Positions 30,164-39,365 of a DNA stretch of 44,943 nt are shown piece after piece. The position numbers were made by a program, and so were the translations under genes. Origin of the DNA: Actinomycetales bacterium (GTDB taxonomy: Bacteria > Actinomycetota > Actinomycetes > Nanopelagicales > Nanopelagicaceae); NCBI GenBank assembly GCA_018969585.1, contig JAGWYB010000008.1, positions 1 to 44,943 of the forward strand. Reading direction: 5' to 3'. The first letter of the stretch is position 1; each line of letters begins with the position of its first letter. The notes under the pieces were generated by a model. It had not been told where the DNA came from, ran no database searches, and saw nothing but the letters and a program-made list of their open reading frames with translations.

Positions 30164-30759
30164 TAGGCGCTTACCTTTGCAACTTCTTTACAAACCACAT
30201 CCAAAAAATAGCGATGAATTCGATTGTCGCCGGTCAACTCTGGGTGGAAGGACGTTGCCAGAATATGGCCATCTCTTACTGCAACAGCGCGTCCGTCCAC
30301 TTGAGCAAGAACTTCAACCTTAGTTCCAACCGATTCGATCCAAGGTGCTCTAATAAATATGGCTCGGAATTTAGGGGAACTAATTCCCTTTATTTCAAGG
30401 TCCATTTCAAAGGAATCTACCTGACGGCCAAAAGCATTTCGTCTCGCCACAACATCCAAACCACCGAAAGATTCCTGTCCGACAATTGCATCCTCAACCT
30501 TGTTGGCTAAAAGGATTAAACCGGCACAAGAACCGTAAGTTGGCATGCCATTTAAAATTCGATTAGAAATTAGCTCGAAGAGATTAAAACTTCTAGCAAG
30601 CTTACTTATAGTTGTTGACTCGCCCCCTGGGATAACCAAGGCGTCAATACTTGAAATTTCATCGTGTGTTTTCACTGCTTGGGCAGAGGCGCCGCATTCA
30701 TTCAGCGCCAGAATATGCTCTCGCACATCACCTTGGAGCGCTAGGACTCCAACTTTCAC
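30163..30759 (-). CDS. pdxT: Pyridoxal 5'-phosphate synthase glutaminase subunit
   Basis: PdxT hydrolyses glutamine and passes ammonia to PdxS. The 198-residue class I amidotransferase has [16 protein letters not shown] (45-51), the nucleophile Cys78 in [10 protein letters not shown], and the His172/Glu174 pair in SFHPEL. It lies five bases after pdxS, so the two should be made together. Motifs and length are standard. Confidence 0.96.
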   Translation of the reverse strand: MKVGVLALQGDVREHILALNECGASAQAVKTHDEISSIDALVIPGGESTTISKLARSFNLFELISNRILNGMPTYGSCAGLILLANKVEDAIVGQESFGGLDVVARRNAFGRQVDSFEMDLEIKGISSPKFRAIFIRAPWIESVGTKVEVLAQVDGRAVAVRDGHILATSFHPELTGDNRIHRYFLDVVCKEVAKVSA

Positions 30760-30764
30760 TAGTT

Positions 30765-31658
30765 TTACCAGCCTCGCTCTGCGAGTCGATGTGGCACTGG
30801 GATGTCGGAAACATTGATTCCAACCATCGCTTCGCCTAGGCCATGTGATTGTTCAGCTACGACTTTAGGATCGGTGAAATAAGTTGTGGCTTTTACAATT
30901 GCCGCAGCACGTTTTGCGGGATCGCCAGACTTGAATATTCCGGAGCCAACAAAGACTCCGTCTGCTCCTAACTGCATCATCATGGCGGCGTCAGCCGGAG
31001 TTGCGATACCACCTGCGGTGAAGAGAACTACCGGTAATTTCCCAAGAGTTGCCACTTCACGTACTAAATCGAAAGGAGCCTGGAGTTCCTTAGCTGCGAC
31101 ATACAATTCATCTTCGCGCATTGAGGTTAGTTTTCTAATCTCACCAGCGATTGAACGCATATGAGTGGTGGCATTGGATACATCGCCAGTTCCAGCCTCA
31201 CCTTTTGAGCGAATCATCGCTGCGCCTTCATTAATGCGACGGAGCGCTTCGCCGAGATTTGTTGCGCCACAAACAAATGGAACGGTGAAATTCCACTTAT
31301 CTATGTGATGCGTGTAATCGGCTGGCGTTAAAACTTCTGACTCATCGATGTAATCGACGCCAATTGACTGGAGAATTTGAGCTTCCACAAAATGCCCGAT
31401 ACGAGCTTTTGCCATTACCGGAATTGTGACCGCCGCCTGAATCGCTTGAATCATTTCCGGGTCGGACATGCGCGCAACTCCGCCTTGGGCGCGAATATCT
31501 GCGGGAACTCGCTCCAACGCCATTACGGCCACGGCGCCCGAATCTTCGGCGATTTTCGCCTGCTCGACATTTACGACATCCATGATGACGCCGCCCTTGA
31601 GCATTTCGGCCATACCGCGCTTAACGCGCGCTGTTCCCGTTACCGCTTTTTCTGTCAT
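30765..31658 (-). CDS. pdxS: Pyridoxal 5'-phosphate synthase lyase subunit
   Basis: PdxS makes pyridoxal phosphate from ribose 5-phosphate, glyceraldehyde 3-phosphate and ammonia. The 297-residue TIM barrel has [17 protein letters not shown], the first active lysine Lys84 in [11 protein letters not shown] and the second, Lys152, in [10 protein letters not shown]. Start is ATG at 31658; the TTG two codons upstream fits no ribosome binding site. A good -10 element ends six bases before the ATG, so the mRNA may be leaderless. The product serves the two aminotransferase-type enzymes encoded in the window, among others. Confidence 0.97.
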   Translation of the reverse strand: MTEKAVTGTARVKRGMAEMLKGGVIMDVVNVEQAKIAEDSGAVAVMALERVPADIRAQGGVARMSDPEMIQAIQAAVTIPVMAKARIGHFVEAQILQSIGVDYIDESEVLTPADYTHHIDKWNFTVPFVCGATNLGEALRRINEGAAMIRSKGEAGTGDVSNATTHMRSIAGEIRKLTSMREDELYVAAKELQAPFDLVREVATLGKLPVVLFTAGGIATPADAAMMMQLGADGVFVGSGIFKSGDPAKRAAAIVKATTYFTDPKVVAEQSHGLGEAMVGINVSDIPVPHRLAERGW

Positions 31659-31664
31659 ACCCAA

Positions 31665-31670
31665 ATTGTA
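31665..31670 (-). promoter_or_regulatory. -10 element of a probable leaderless pdxS promoter
   Basis: The minus strand reads TACAAT (five of six matches to TATAAT), then six bases, then the pdxS ATG. The transcript would begin at about the A of the start codon. No ribosome binding site is present upstream. The -35 region (TTCGCG or ATTCGC at 17-18 bases) is poor, which is normal for many actinobacterial promoters. The 47-base gap 31659-31705 holds nothing else. Confidence 0.6.
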
Positions 31671-31705
31671 CTTAAGGTCGGCTATATCGCGAATTGAGGT
31701 TACTT

Positions 31706-32677
31706 CTATGCGGGGTCGGCTTGCGGGTAAGTGAATTTTGGCTCTTTGTCAGTTAGAAAGAACCAAATTTGACCCCTTTCGAAAAGAGCATCTGAACCGT
31801 CTTCTAATGTCCAAAGAGTCTCAGATTCCGGAGTTGGCCGAGACCAATTTACTTTCGTAATTTTTCCATTTCTCAACAAATATCCAGTGCCATTACCAAC
31901 GACATCGTTCTTCGGAGTAACGCCACCAAACTTATCTCCGTATTCCGAAGGATATATTTCTATAAGTTGAATCACCATCATCGGCGAACCTAATCGATTT
32001 CCTTTTTCATCAACATTTGGTTCACCATCAAAGTCCAAAAGAAATCTCTTTTCATCCTCATTCCAGAAGATTTCATATTTGGCGTTGGGCCAATCGACCC
32101 GCGCGCTCAAAATCGGAATGGCGCTCTCAGCTAATTCGCCATGCTTGATACCAATTGGTTTTACTAAATCAATTCCTTCTGCTTTTTCAAGTAAAGCCGG
32201 TATTTTGACCATCATGGCATAAGGCGGCTCGCGGTTCGGATCCGACACATAGATAGATGGTGGATTTCGCTCGGCACTTAAATTAACAATATTTGCAGCG
32301 CTCAATACCGGCCTAAGCTTGCTTTGCGCTCCGCTATACATAAATCCAACTCGCCCAAATTGCGCCATAATGTCAATATCTGAAATTCTCGCTGATCGCA
32401 CTGGTCCAACTTCCTCCGGATATTGAGAAGAGTAGATCGCCATAACTCTTGTTAAGCCTGCTTCAACCTGGGTTACAAAAATTACATCTGCTGCATCTAA
32501 ACCTTTCTGGGGGTGTGCATATTTAGTATCGTCAAATTTCACCGCAACCACTTGGCCATTTGAACCCTCTAGACCCGTCAGAACGTTTCGTTCTGGCTCT
32601 GGGCCGGTAAATGGCAAATCGGAAAAAGAACAACCCGTGATCGCAAATACCAATACCAAAAAAGCTAGACGACGCAT
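31706..32677 (-). CDS. DUF3048 lipoprotein (YerB-like)
   Basis: A 323-residue secreted protein. The signal peptide ends in a lipobox ITGC with Cys16, so it should be anchored to the outer face of the membrane by lipid. The body has [27 protein letters not shown] (shown in parts here), [12 protein letters not shown] and the C-terminal [20 protein letters not shown], which I recognise as DUF3048. The function is unknown. Start ATG at 32677 shares one base with the stop of the LemA-like gene (TGATG). Confidence 0.85.
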   Translation of the reverse strand: MRRLAFLVLVFAITGCSFSDLPFTGPEPERNVLTGLEGSNGQVVAVKFDDTKYAHPQKGLDAADVIFVTQVEAGLTRVMAIYSSQYPEEVGPVRSARISDIDIMAQFGRVGFMYSGAQSKLRPVLSAANIVNLSAERNPPSIYVSDPNREPPYAMMVKIPALLEKAEGIDLVKPIGIKHGELAESAIPILSARVDWPNAKYEIFWNEDEKRFLLDFDGEPNVDEKGNRLGSPMMVIQLIEIYPSEYGDKFGGVTPKNDVVGNGTGYLLRNGKITKVNWSRPTPESETLWTLEDGSDALFERGQIWFFLTDKEPKFTYPQADPA

Positions 32678-33174
32678 CAAAGCTCCTCGTCTTCAAAAGG
32701 GTATGTAACTGGCAGTGGCGCATGTCCGGCGAGTCTAAATATTCGGTAAATTAATTTTGATCTTCTGTTGATAGTCGCAACCACTGACTCTTGGTGTATG
32801 GCGATTGCAGTTCTCAATCGATCAGTAACTTCATCCAATTCCTTAAAGAGATCTATGTGCAGATGCGGCACATCACTTTCATCGCGCAAAAGGCGAAGAG
32901 CTGCGGATAAGCCGCTTTCCGCCTCGCTCCTTTCAAAGATTTCAGCTTCTCTTGCCTGATGGGCGGCTGACATAAGAATCAGATTTGAAGCTGGGTCAAT
33001 TTCAGGCAAATGCGCGATCTCTTGTGCGATTGCGGCGCGACGTTGCAATATGGCATCTAAATTAGCCCAAGAGGTTTCAACTCGATGGTGCAGTCGATCT
33101 AATCGGTTAGCAGAGAAAGTTAGATACCAAATCAGGATGAGTATTGAGATTCCAATGAAGAGTAAGGAATTCAT
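32677..33174 (-). CDS. LemA-like membrane protein
   Basis: A 165-residue protein with one N-terminal membrane helix (about 4-20) and then a helical domain. RLDRLHHRVETSWANLDAILQRRAAIAQEIAHL resembles the LemA pattern in which a tryptophan-aspartate helix is followed by LQRR (key residues only: Trp36, Leu43, Arg45-46). The match is moderate, so LemA-like is used with caution; function is unknown. It is between pimA and the DUF3048 gene, overlapping by four bases and one base, so it belongs to the lipid operon. Confidence 0.65.
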   Translation of the reverse strand: MNSLLFIGISILILIWYLTFSANRLDRLHHRVETSWANLDAILQRRAAIAQEIAHLPEIDPASNLILMSAAHQAREAEIFERSEAESGLSAALRLLRDESDVPHLHIDLFKELDEVTDRLRTAIAIHQESVVATINRRSKLIYRIFRLAGHAPLPVTYPFEDEEL

Positions 33175-34355
33175 CGCTCCTCCGAATTCGTGCCTTCGCG
33201 ATTAAATAGACGAAGCCAATTTCTAGAGTCGCTTCCGATAGTGACTTTCTCACCTTCGCCACGCGAATGAAGGTAAACGTTCATAATTTCCGGCCCTACG
33301 CTGCTCCAATCAAATCGTTCCGCGCCTATTTTCGCACTGATAGACAACGTATCTCTTCGTTGTTCATCTTTAAAGAGTGAGATTACCCGCCTGGCTAAAT
33401 CGTGGCTATCTTCATTTGTAAAAGTTTCACCATATTTACCTGAGCCCAGGACATGAACAAATGCTGGTAGATCGCTGGCGAGAATGACAGTTCCGCTTGC
33501 CATCGCTTCTGCGAGAATGATTCCAAAAGACTCGCCGCCAGTATTCGGAGCAACGTAAAGATCAATTGACTTAAAGAAAGATGCTTTTTCGCTCTCGGAA
33601 AGTCGACCTAGAAACTCCAATTTGTGTCGCAAATTCGGAGAGACGGATTGCATAACATCTAATCCTTCGCCGGGTCCGGCGATTAGAAATCGTGCGTTGG
33701 GAATACTTTTGACAATCTCAGGTATCGCCTTGATAAGAACTTCTAACCCTTTTCTAGGCTCTGAGAATCGACCGATGAACCCAATGGTGAAATCGCGTTG
33801 CCAAGATTTATCAGGTTCTGCACGTTGAAAAAATTTAACATCGATACCATTAGGAATTACTATCGCATCTGTCTCTAAATGAATCGTGAGAGTCTCTCTA
33901 GCCACTTCGCTAACAGCGATACGTGCGCGTAGTTTCTCGATAATTGGCTCTAAAAGTGGTGCAATAACGAAAGCAACCTTCTGTTTTGGGGCTGCTGCAT
34001 GAAAGGTGCCGATCATCGGACCTTCAGCAATTGCGCAGGCCAAGAGCGATAGAGACGGAATTGCGGGCTCATGAAGATGAAGTACATCAAATTCATTCTG
34101 TGCCAACCATTGTCGAACTCTTGACGCTGCCACGGGTCCAAACAAAACTCGTGCAACTGCTCCGTTGTACGGAATCGCTACCGGTTTTCCCGCCGAAACA
34201 ACAAAGTCTTCGGAAATAGATTCTTCAGAAATCGCTGGGGCTAAAACTGATACATGGTGACCTTCACTCAAAAGATATGTTGCATGATCCTTAATATTCG
34301 CCTGTACGCCACCTGGGACATCCCAAGCGTAAGGAGAAACTATTCCGATTCTCAT
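33171..34355 (-). CDS. pimA: Phosphatidylinositol mannosyltransferase PimA-like (GT4)
   Basis: PimA transfers the first mannose from GDP-mannose to phosphatidylinositol on the inner membrane face. The 394-residue GT-B enzyme starts MRIGIVSPYAWDVPGGVQAN, very like mycobacterial PimA, and has IGFIGRFSEPRKGLEVL and GGESFGIILAEAMASGT with the GT4 ExxxxxxxE pattern. Together with pgsA and patA directly upstream it forms the mannoside cluster as in mycobacteria. Its exact acceptor is inferred from this context. Confidence 0.88.
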   Translation of the reverse strand: MRIGIVSPYAWDVPGGVQANIKDHATYLLSEGHHVSVLAPAISEESISEDFVVSAGKPVAIPYNGAVARVLFGPVAASRVRQWLAQNEFDVLHLHEPAIPSLSLLACAIAEGPMIGTFHAAAPKQKVAFVIAPLLEPIIEKLRARIAVSEVARETLTIHLETDAIVIPNGIDVKFFQRAEPDKSWQRDFTIGFIGRFSEPRKGLEVLIKAIPEIVKSIPNARFLIAGPGEGLDVMQSVSPNLRHKLEFLGRLSESEKASFFKSIDLYVAPNTGGESFGIILAEAMASGTVILASDLPAFVHVLGSGKYGETFTNEDSHDLARRVISLFKDEQRRDTLSISAKIGAERFDWSSVGPEIMNVYLHSRGEGEKVTIGSDSRNWLRLFNREGTNSEER

Positions 34356-34357
34356 AC

Positions 34358-35248
34358 CTAAATCACGGCCTCAGGTTTAAGAAAGATTCGTTGTTGCATA
34401 TGCCAAGAAGTGGGGTCTCTGGTGATATCCCGGGAAAACTGATCAGCCAACTTTTGGGTTAAGGCAATAACCTTCCCTGATTCACTTTTCCCACTCTCGG
34501 CCGAATCCAAGTTGAATGGACCGGAAAAGTTGATATGTATTCCAGTTTTTGTATAGGCAACGAATGCAGTGATTAGCGATGCGCCAGTACGTAATGCAAG
34601 TAGCGCAGGACCCGCCGGCATTTTTGCAATACCGTCGAAGAAATCTACTGTGATGCCGCTCTTACTTAAATCGCGATCGGCCACCAGTGCCACCAGGCCG
34701 CCGCGACGTAAAATCTCTTCTAATTCTTGAATGACAGATCCATCGATATCAAAAACTTTCATTCCCATTTTCTCTCGATGTTCGAGGAATTTCATAAAAA
34801 GCTTCTCAGGTTTTAGATGCTCTGCAACAGTATGAACCGTAATTCCTTTCATGCAGAAATAGAGTCCCGCATGGTCCCAATTACCGGCATGCGGCAATGC
34901 AACGATCACGCCCTTACCCGAAGCAGCGCCAGTTAACAATAATTCTTCATTAGAACAAGTTACCGTTTCGATAATCCGTTTCTTATCCCAATCAGAAATT
35001 CTGAAGGTATCGCACCAATACCTCATCGCAGATATCAATCCGCTTTTAACCATAGATTCGATTTCATCATTCGAAGCTTTAGGTCTTACTTGGCGATAAT
35101 TTTCTCTTAATCGTTGAACGCGTTTCTTATTTCTTCGGTAGGCAAGCTCTGCGATTCGATTAAAGAGCGCATTCGCAATCTTCTCCGGCATAATTCGAAC
35201 GGTCTTCCAGAGCAAGCTGTAAACAAGATAGGTCAGTTGTGCACTCAT
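34358..35248 (-). CDS. patA: Phosphatidylinositol mannoside acyltransferase PatA-like
   Basis: A 296-residue lysophospholipid acyltransferase family protein (LpxL/HtrB type). The catalytic HX4D motif is LPHAGNWDHAG with His120 and Asp125, nearly identical to PatA. The RGGLVALVADRDLSKSG segment with the second motif follows. It would acylate the mannose of PimA's product. Its start overlaps the pgsA stop by one base (TAATG) and it ends two bases before pimA. Because relatives acylate lipid A, context is what points to PatA. Confidence 0.87.
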   Translation of the reverse strand: MSAQLTYLVYSLLWKTVRIMPEKIANALFNRIAELAYRRNKKRVQRLRENYRQVRPKASNDEIESMVKSGLISAMRYWCDTFRISDWDKKRIIETVTCSNEELLLTGAASGKGVIVALPHAGNWDHAGLYFCMKGITVHTVAEHLKPEKLFMKFLEHREKMGMKVFDIDGSVIQELEEILRRGGLVALVADRDLSKSGITVDFFDGIAKMPAGPALLALRTGASLITAFVAYTKTGIHINFSGPFNLDSAESGKSESGKVIALTQKLADQFSRDITRDPTSWHMQQRIFLKPEAVI

Positions 35249-35850
35249 TAACTTCCAGCCCGGTAAACCACTCTAACGCGTTGTAGGACCGTAATTACAC
35301 TCAAAACTGTTAATAAAATAAGCGCTACTAACATAGCGTCTTTCAGGCCTAATCCATACAGTCCACTTCCTGCAAGAATAATAATTAATCGCTCAACTCG
35401 TTCAGCTATCCCAACCTCACATTTTATTGAGAGGCCTTCGGCTCGCGCCCGAATGTAAGGAATTAATCCTCCAAGAAAGAGATTTAACAGAAGAAGTGAC
35501 GAAATTAAACTTTCATCTCGAAAATATAGCCAGAGTCCGATACAGATTGCAGCATCGCTAATTCGATCCAGCGTGGAATCTAAAAACGCTCCCCATTTGG
35601 AACCGTTGCTCTTAGATATTCGAGCCATCGTGCCATCAAGTAAGTCGCTCAGAGCAAAAAATGTGATCAAGAGAGTTCCGAGAAAGAGTTCCCCTGAAGC
35701 GAAAAGAGTAAACGAAACAATAACAACGCCAATCGCGCCAATGGCAGTCAGCACGTTTGCCGTTAAGCCGCGTCTTAACAGGTACTCGCAGACCGGAGTA
35801 ATTAGACGCGTCACTGGCGCTCGTAATCGATTCTGAATCATCGGGTACAT
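35248..35850 (-). CDS. pgsA: Phosphatidylinositol phosphate synthase (CDP-alcohol phosphatidyltransferase)
   Basis: This membrane enzyme joins CDP-diacylglycerol and inositol phosphate, giving the lipid on which PimA acts. The 200-residue protein has the full signature D69-x2-D72-G73-x2-A76-R77-x9-G87-x3-D91-x3-D95 and several hydrophobic helices. IRARAEGLSIKCEVGIAERVERLII matches the actinobacterial inositol group (shown as key region; residues about 145-170). I use ATG 35850, with GGAAGAG upstream; a GTG at 35874 is possible but would run into the opposite gene. It is divergent from the EF-G-like gene by only 14 bases. Confidence 0.9.
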   Translation of the reverse strand: MYPMIQNRLRAPVTRLITPVCEYLLRRGLTANVLTAIGAIGVVIVSFTLFASGELFLGTLLITFFALSDLLDGTMARISKSNGSKWGAFLDSTLDRISDAAICIGLWLYFRDESLISSLLLLNLFLGGLIPYIRARAEGLSIKCEVGIAERVERLIIILAGSGLYGLGLKDAMLVALILLTVLSVITVLQRVRVVYRAGS

Positions 35851-35864
35851 CGTAGGCTCTTCCG

Positions 35865-36470
35865 GTGGAAGCACCTAAGGCACGCCTGCGCATTTGGTGT
35901 CATCACGATACAGACCCAACTCCCTCTCTAACGCTGATTGCTAATAACCCCTCCAGTATTGCGATAGATGCTTCAAGCATGGAATTACTCGAACCAGATG
36001 AGGTCTTTATCCTTCTAGTTGATGCGCGTAGCGGTTTTTCGAATCCCATGATTGAACTTTGGAATTACGCTGCCGAGCGACAGTACCGGAGAATTTTATT
36101 GGTGCAAGGATTAGAAGATTCTGAGAGCGATTTTGATGACATTATTTTGATTGCTGATCGCATGATGGAAAAGATTGCCACCCCTTATCTAGTTATTCAT
36201 GATGAGTCAGGTACACCCATCGGTTTAGTAGACCTTGAGAAAGCAGAAATTCGAAATTATCAAGGAAAAAATATGTCGCTGGCTCCTTGTGACGATTCGA
36301 TTCTCGATCTAATCGCAGAATTTCGAAGAGAGTACTTAGAGGAATTTCTATTTCTTGGTGAAGCAGCTTTTGCAGATGGCCTCTACGGGATCGGAATACC
36401 GATAGGTTCAAAAACGCCGTTTGGCGTTACTGAACTCAATTCGATTATCGCTGCGCTGTCCACGCGCTAG
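35865..36470 (+). CDS. Degenerate EF-G G-domain-like protein (pseudo-GTPase candidate)
   Basis: A 201-residue protein of no named family. Most of it can be laid along the EF-G G domain from the G3 motif to the end of the G' subdomain. LLEPDEVFILLVDARSGF matches the stretch after DTPGH; ELWNYAAERQYRRILLVQ matches TVWRQANKYKVPRIAFVN; GLVDLEKAEIRNY matches GVVDLVKMKAINW; and IPIGSKTPFGVTELNSII matches the CGSAFKNKGVQ region. The P-loop part is missing, DTPGH has become ANNPSS and NKMD has become QGLE, so it should not bind GTP. The start is uncertain (GTG at 35865, no ribosome binding site). It is the only plus-strand gene in this block, and its last 26 bases overlap the HIT gene. Confidence 0.7.
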   Translation: MEAPKARLRIWCHHDTDPTPSLTLIANNPSSIAIDASSMELLEPDEVFILLVDARSGFSNPMIELWNYAAERQYRRILLVQGLEDSESDFDDIILIADRMMEKIATPYLVIHDESGTPIGLVDLEKAEIRNYQGKNMSLAPCDDSILDLIAEFRREYLEEFLFLGEAAFADGLYGIGIPIGSKTPFGVTELNSIIAALSTR

Positions 36471-36975
36471 CAATCTCATTCCGACTTTCAGAGAGCAGTT
36501 TTGGAAGTACCTTGGTCTGACCAATTAACGGCATAAAATTTGCATCACCGCTCCACCTCGGGATTACATGCTGATGGATATGAGCGGCGACTCCCGCCCC
36601 CGAGACAGCGCCTTGATTCATTCCAAGATTAAATCCGGCTGCATTAGAAACCTCTCGAAGCACTCTCATCGCTGTCGCAGCCAAAGTCGACATCTCCGAT
36701 CTTTCTGAGTCTGAAAGCTCAGTTAAGTCGGCTACGTGACGATAAGTGCAGATCAATAGATGGCCTGGGTTGTAAGGATAGAGATTTAGAACCGCATAAT
36801 TTTCATTTCCGCGAAAGACAATCAATGATTCTTCATCAGACTTTTTCGGGATTTCGCAGAACGGGCATTCGTTTTCATTTGTTGGTAACGAGCGATTTTC
36901 GCCAGTTAGGTAAGCCATTCGATGCGGTGCCCATAGCCTGGCCCACCGATCAGGAATTCCGACGCCGGAATCCAT
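36445..36975 (-). CDS. HIT-family hydrolase/phosphorylase (Ap4A phosphorylase-like)
   Basis: A 176-residue histidine-triad protein. HIHQHVIPRW gives the H-x-H-x-H active site (132-136) and CPFC (37-40) a likely zinc site. The N-terminal RWARLWAPHRMAYLTGE is characteristic of the actinobacterial group that includes the mycobacterial Ap4A phosphorylase encoded between thrS and pgsA. It probably acts on dinucleoside polyphosphates; the exact reaction is not decided by sequence. Its ATG shares one base with the thrS stop (TGATG). Confidence 0.9.
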   Translation of the reverse strand: MDSGVGIPDRWARLWAPHRMAYLTGENRSLPTNENECPFCEIPKKSDEESLIVFRGNENYAVLNLYPYNPGHLLICTYRHVADLTELSDSERSEMSTLAATAMRVLREVSNAAGFNLGMNQGAVSGAGVAAHIHQHVIPRWSGDANFMPLIGQTKVLPKLLSESRNEIASAWTAQR

Positions 36976-38996
36976 CAAACCTGTATCCGTGAATTAACTG
37001 CTTGAGTAATTTGCGCTACTGCTTCCTTTATCGGGACGGCATTTTTCTGTTCACCATTTCGATATCTAAACGAGACAGCTCCGGCATTCTGGTCTTCTTC
37101 TCCTGCAATCAACATAAATGGAATCTTCTCAGCCTGCGCATTTCGAATTTTTTTCTGCATACGATCATCCGAATCATCTAATTCAGCACGTATGCCTTTT
37201 TTCTTAAGTTCCGCGACGATTTCTGCAAGGTAAGGCGCGAAGGCCTCGGCTACCGGAATTGCGCGCACTTGAACGGGAGCAAGCCAAGGAGGAAATGCTC
37301 CTGCGTAATGTTCTGTAAGTACTCCAAAGAATCTTTCAATTGATCCGAAAAGCGCTCGATGAATCATTACGGGGCGCTGACGAGATCCATCGGCGGCTTG
37401 GTATTCAAGATCAAATCGCTGCGGCAATTGAAAATCAACTTGGATGGTGGACATCTGCCAGGTCCGACCGATTGCATCCTTAGTTTGAACCGAGATTTTC
37501 GGACCGTAAAAAGCTGCTCCTCCCTCATCCATCACCAACTCTAAATTCTGCTTTTCTGCAGCTTTACGGAGAATCTCTGTTGCGGCCTGCCAATCTTCAT
37601 CAGAACCAACGAATTTCTCATTATTTCTAGTAGAAAGTTCAAGATAAAAATCTGTTAAACCGTAATCTCGTAATAGATTCAATACGAAAGACAATAACGT
37701 ATCTAACTCTCCAGGCATCTGGTCTTGGGTGCAATAGATATGAGCATCGTCCTGGGTAAATCCGCGAGCACGCGTGATTCCATGGACAACTCCAGATTTT
37801 TCATAACGGTAAACCGTGCCAAATTCAAAAAGCCGAAGCGGTAGTTCGCGATACGACCGGCCTCGGGATGAGTAGATGAGATTGTGGAACGGACAGTTCA
37901 TAGGCTTCATGTAGTACTTCTGGCCCGCTTTTTTCAAAGTACCATCGCTATGTAACTCTTCATCCATCACCATGGGCGGGTACATACCTTCGGAATACCA
38001 ATCCAAGTGGCCAGACTTTTCAAAAAGCGCCGCTTTCGTTAGATGTGGTGAATACACAAACTCGTAACCTTCTTCCACATGGCGTTTACGAGAGTATTCC
38101 TCCATCGCCATGCGAATAATTCCACCCTTGGGATGGAATACAGCTAACCCAGAACCAATCTCTTCCGGAAACGAAAATAAATCTAATTCAGATCCTAATT
38201 TTCGATGATCGCGTTTTTCGGCTTCTTCAAGAAAAAGTAAATATGCATCAAGCGCCTCTTGGGAGGGCCAGGCAGTTCCATAAATTCTCTGGAGCATTGG
38301 GTTTTTCTCAGAGCCACGCCAATACGCTCCGGCGCTTCGCATTAACTTGAATGCAGGAATGAATTTCGTAGAAGGTAGATGCGGTCCTCGACAGAGATCG
38401 CTCCAGACTGGCGCGCCATCTCGTCCTAAATTGTCATAGATCGTAAGTTCGCCACCGCCAACTTCTACGGCCGCGCCTTCAGCAATCTCACTACCCTTCT
38501 GTTGAATCAACTCACACTTAAAAGGTTCTGCTGAAAGTTCGCTTAGAGCCGCACTCTCCGACACAACTCTTCTTTTGAATCTCTGGCCGTCTTTGATGAT
38601 TTTGCGCATCGAGCTCTCAAGTTTTGATAAATCTTCAGGAGTAAAAGGTTTTGGCGGGTCAAAGTCATAGTAAAAACCATCGGTAATTGGCGGACCAATA
38701 CCAAGACGAGTTTGTGCAAATACTCCCTGTACCGCTTGCGCCAAAACATGAGCAGTTGAGTGTCGTAGTACCGATAGCCCCTCAGGGGAGGAAATTGAAA
38801 TCGTTTCAATCTCATCACCATTATTGATATCGCTCCAAAGATCTCTCAATTCCCCATTAATCTTGCAGACCACTATTGATTCTGGGCCGGGTTTTATCTG
38901 ATCCGGGAAAAACTCTTCGCAAACTTGTGTAACTTTGAGCGGTTCAGAGAGAGTTTTGTCGACTCCGTTAATTCGGAACTTGATTGATTCGCTCAC
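36975..38996 (-). CDS. thrS: Threonyl-tRNA synthetase
   Basis: The 673-residue class II synthetase has an N-terminal TGS domain (about 1-65), the editing domain with [11 protein letters not shown], the core with [12 protein letters not shown] (zinc cysteine), [19 protein letters not shown] (zinc histidine and motif 2), and a C-terminal anticodon domain ([20 protein letters not shown]). The start codon is GTG at 38996. A short inverted repeat GTAGC-GAG-GCTAC (38997-39009) touches the start, and no clear ribosome binding site is seen. The 51-base gap upstream has no convincing promoter. Confidence 0.96.
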   Translation of the reverse strand: MSESIKFRINGVDKTLSEPLKVTQVCEEFFPDQIKPGPESIVVCKINGELRDLWSDINNGDEIETISISSPEGLSVLRHSTAHVLAQAVQGVFAQTRLGIGPPITDGFYYDFDPPKPFTPEDLSKLESSMRKIIKDGQRFKRRVVSESAALSELSAEPFKCELIQQKGSEIAEGAAVEVGGGELTIYDNLGRDGAPVWSDLCRGPHLPSTKFIPAFKLMRSAGAYWRGSEKNPMLQRIYGTAWPSQEALDAYLLFLEEAEKRDHRKLGSELDLFSFPEEIGSGLAVFHPKGGIIRMAMEEYSRKRHVEEGYEFVYSPHLTKAALFEKSGHLDWYSEGMYPPMVMDEELHSDGTLKKAGQKYYMKPMNCPFHNLIYSSRGRSYRELPLRLFEFGTVYRYEKSGVVHGITRARGFTQDDAHIYCTQDQMPGELDTLLSFVLNLLRDYGLTDFYLELSTRNNEKFVGSDEDWQAATEILRKAAEKQNLELVMDEGGAAFYGPKISVQTKDAIGRTWQMSTIQVDFQLPQRFDLEYQAADGSRQRPVMIHRALFGSIERFFGVLTEHYAGAFPPWLAPVQVRAIPVAEAFAPYLAEIVAELKKKGIRAELDDSDDRMQKKIRNAQAEKIPFMLIAGEEDQNAGAVSFRYRNGEQKNAVPIKEAVAQITQAVNSRIQV

Positions 38997-39047
38997 GTAG
39001 CGAGGCTACCAAATTGCTATCAAGGTCAGGCTTTTGTAGGTAGCGGT

Positions 39048-39365
39048 TTACGCGTGAAATACGAGAATAAAGAGTATTGAGAGAACAGCTCCTACCGCAG
39101 CTATGAGGTACTTAACCCAGAGCGGAATACCAATCCGTTCCGATGTCGCTTGAGCGATTGACTTTGTTTTTCTAATCGCATTCGCCGCCCAGGCAAATTC
39201 TGTTGCCAAAATTCCCAGCCCAGCAAGTAAGACCAAAATTCCTGGGCCTGGCGCAAAGAGAAAGATCGTGCCGACCAAGGTAATTAGACCACCCACGACT
39301 CCAATAAAAACTCGCCAAACCAATGAGCCATAAGGATTTTGTTTAAGCTGGTCGCGAAGTTTCAC
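39048..39365 (-). CDS. Small PGPGW-type transmembrane protein
   Basis: A 105-residue protein with three hydrophobic segments (about 17-37, 42-58, 84-104). The motif LFAPGPGILVLLAGLGILATEFAWA matches the actinobacterial PGPGW membrane family, of which TIGR02611 is one group (key residues PGPG near 39-42 and ATEFAWA). Function is unknown. It overlaps the pabC stop by four bases, so it is in the pabB-pabC operon although no functional link to folate is known. Confidence 0.75.
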   Translation of the reverse strand: MKLRDQLKQNPYGSLVWRVFIGVVGGLITLVGTIFLFAPGPGILVLLAGLGILATEFAWAANAIRKTKSIAQATSERIGIPLWVKYLIAAVGAVLSILFILVFHA

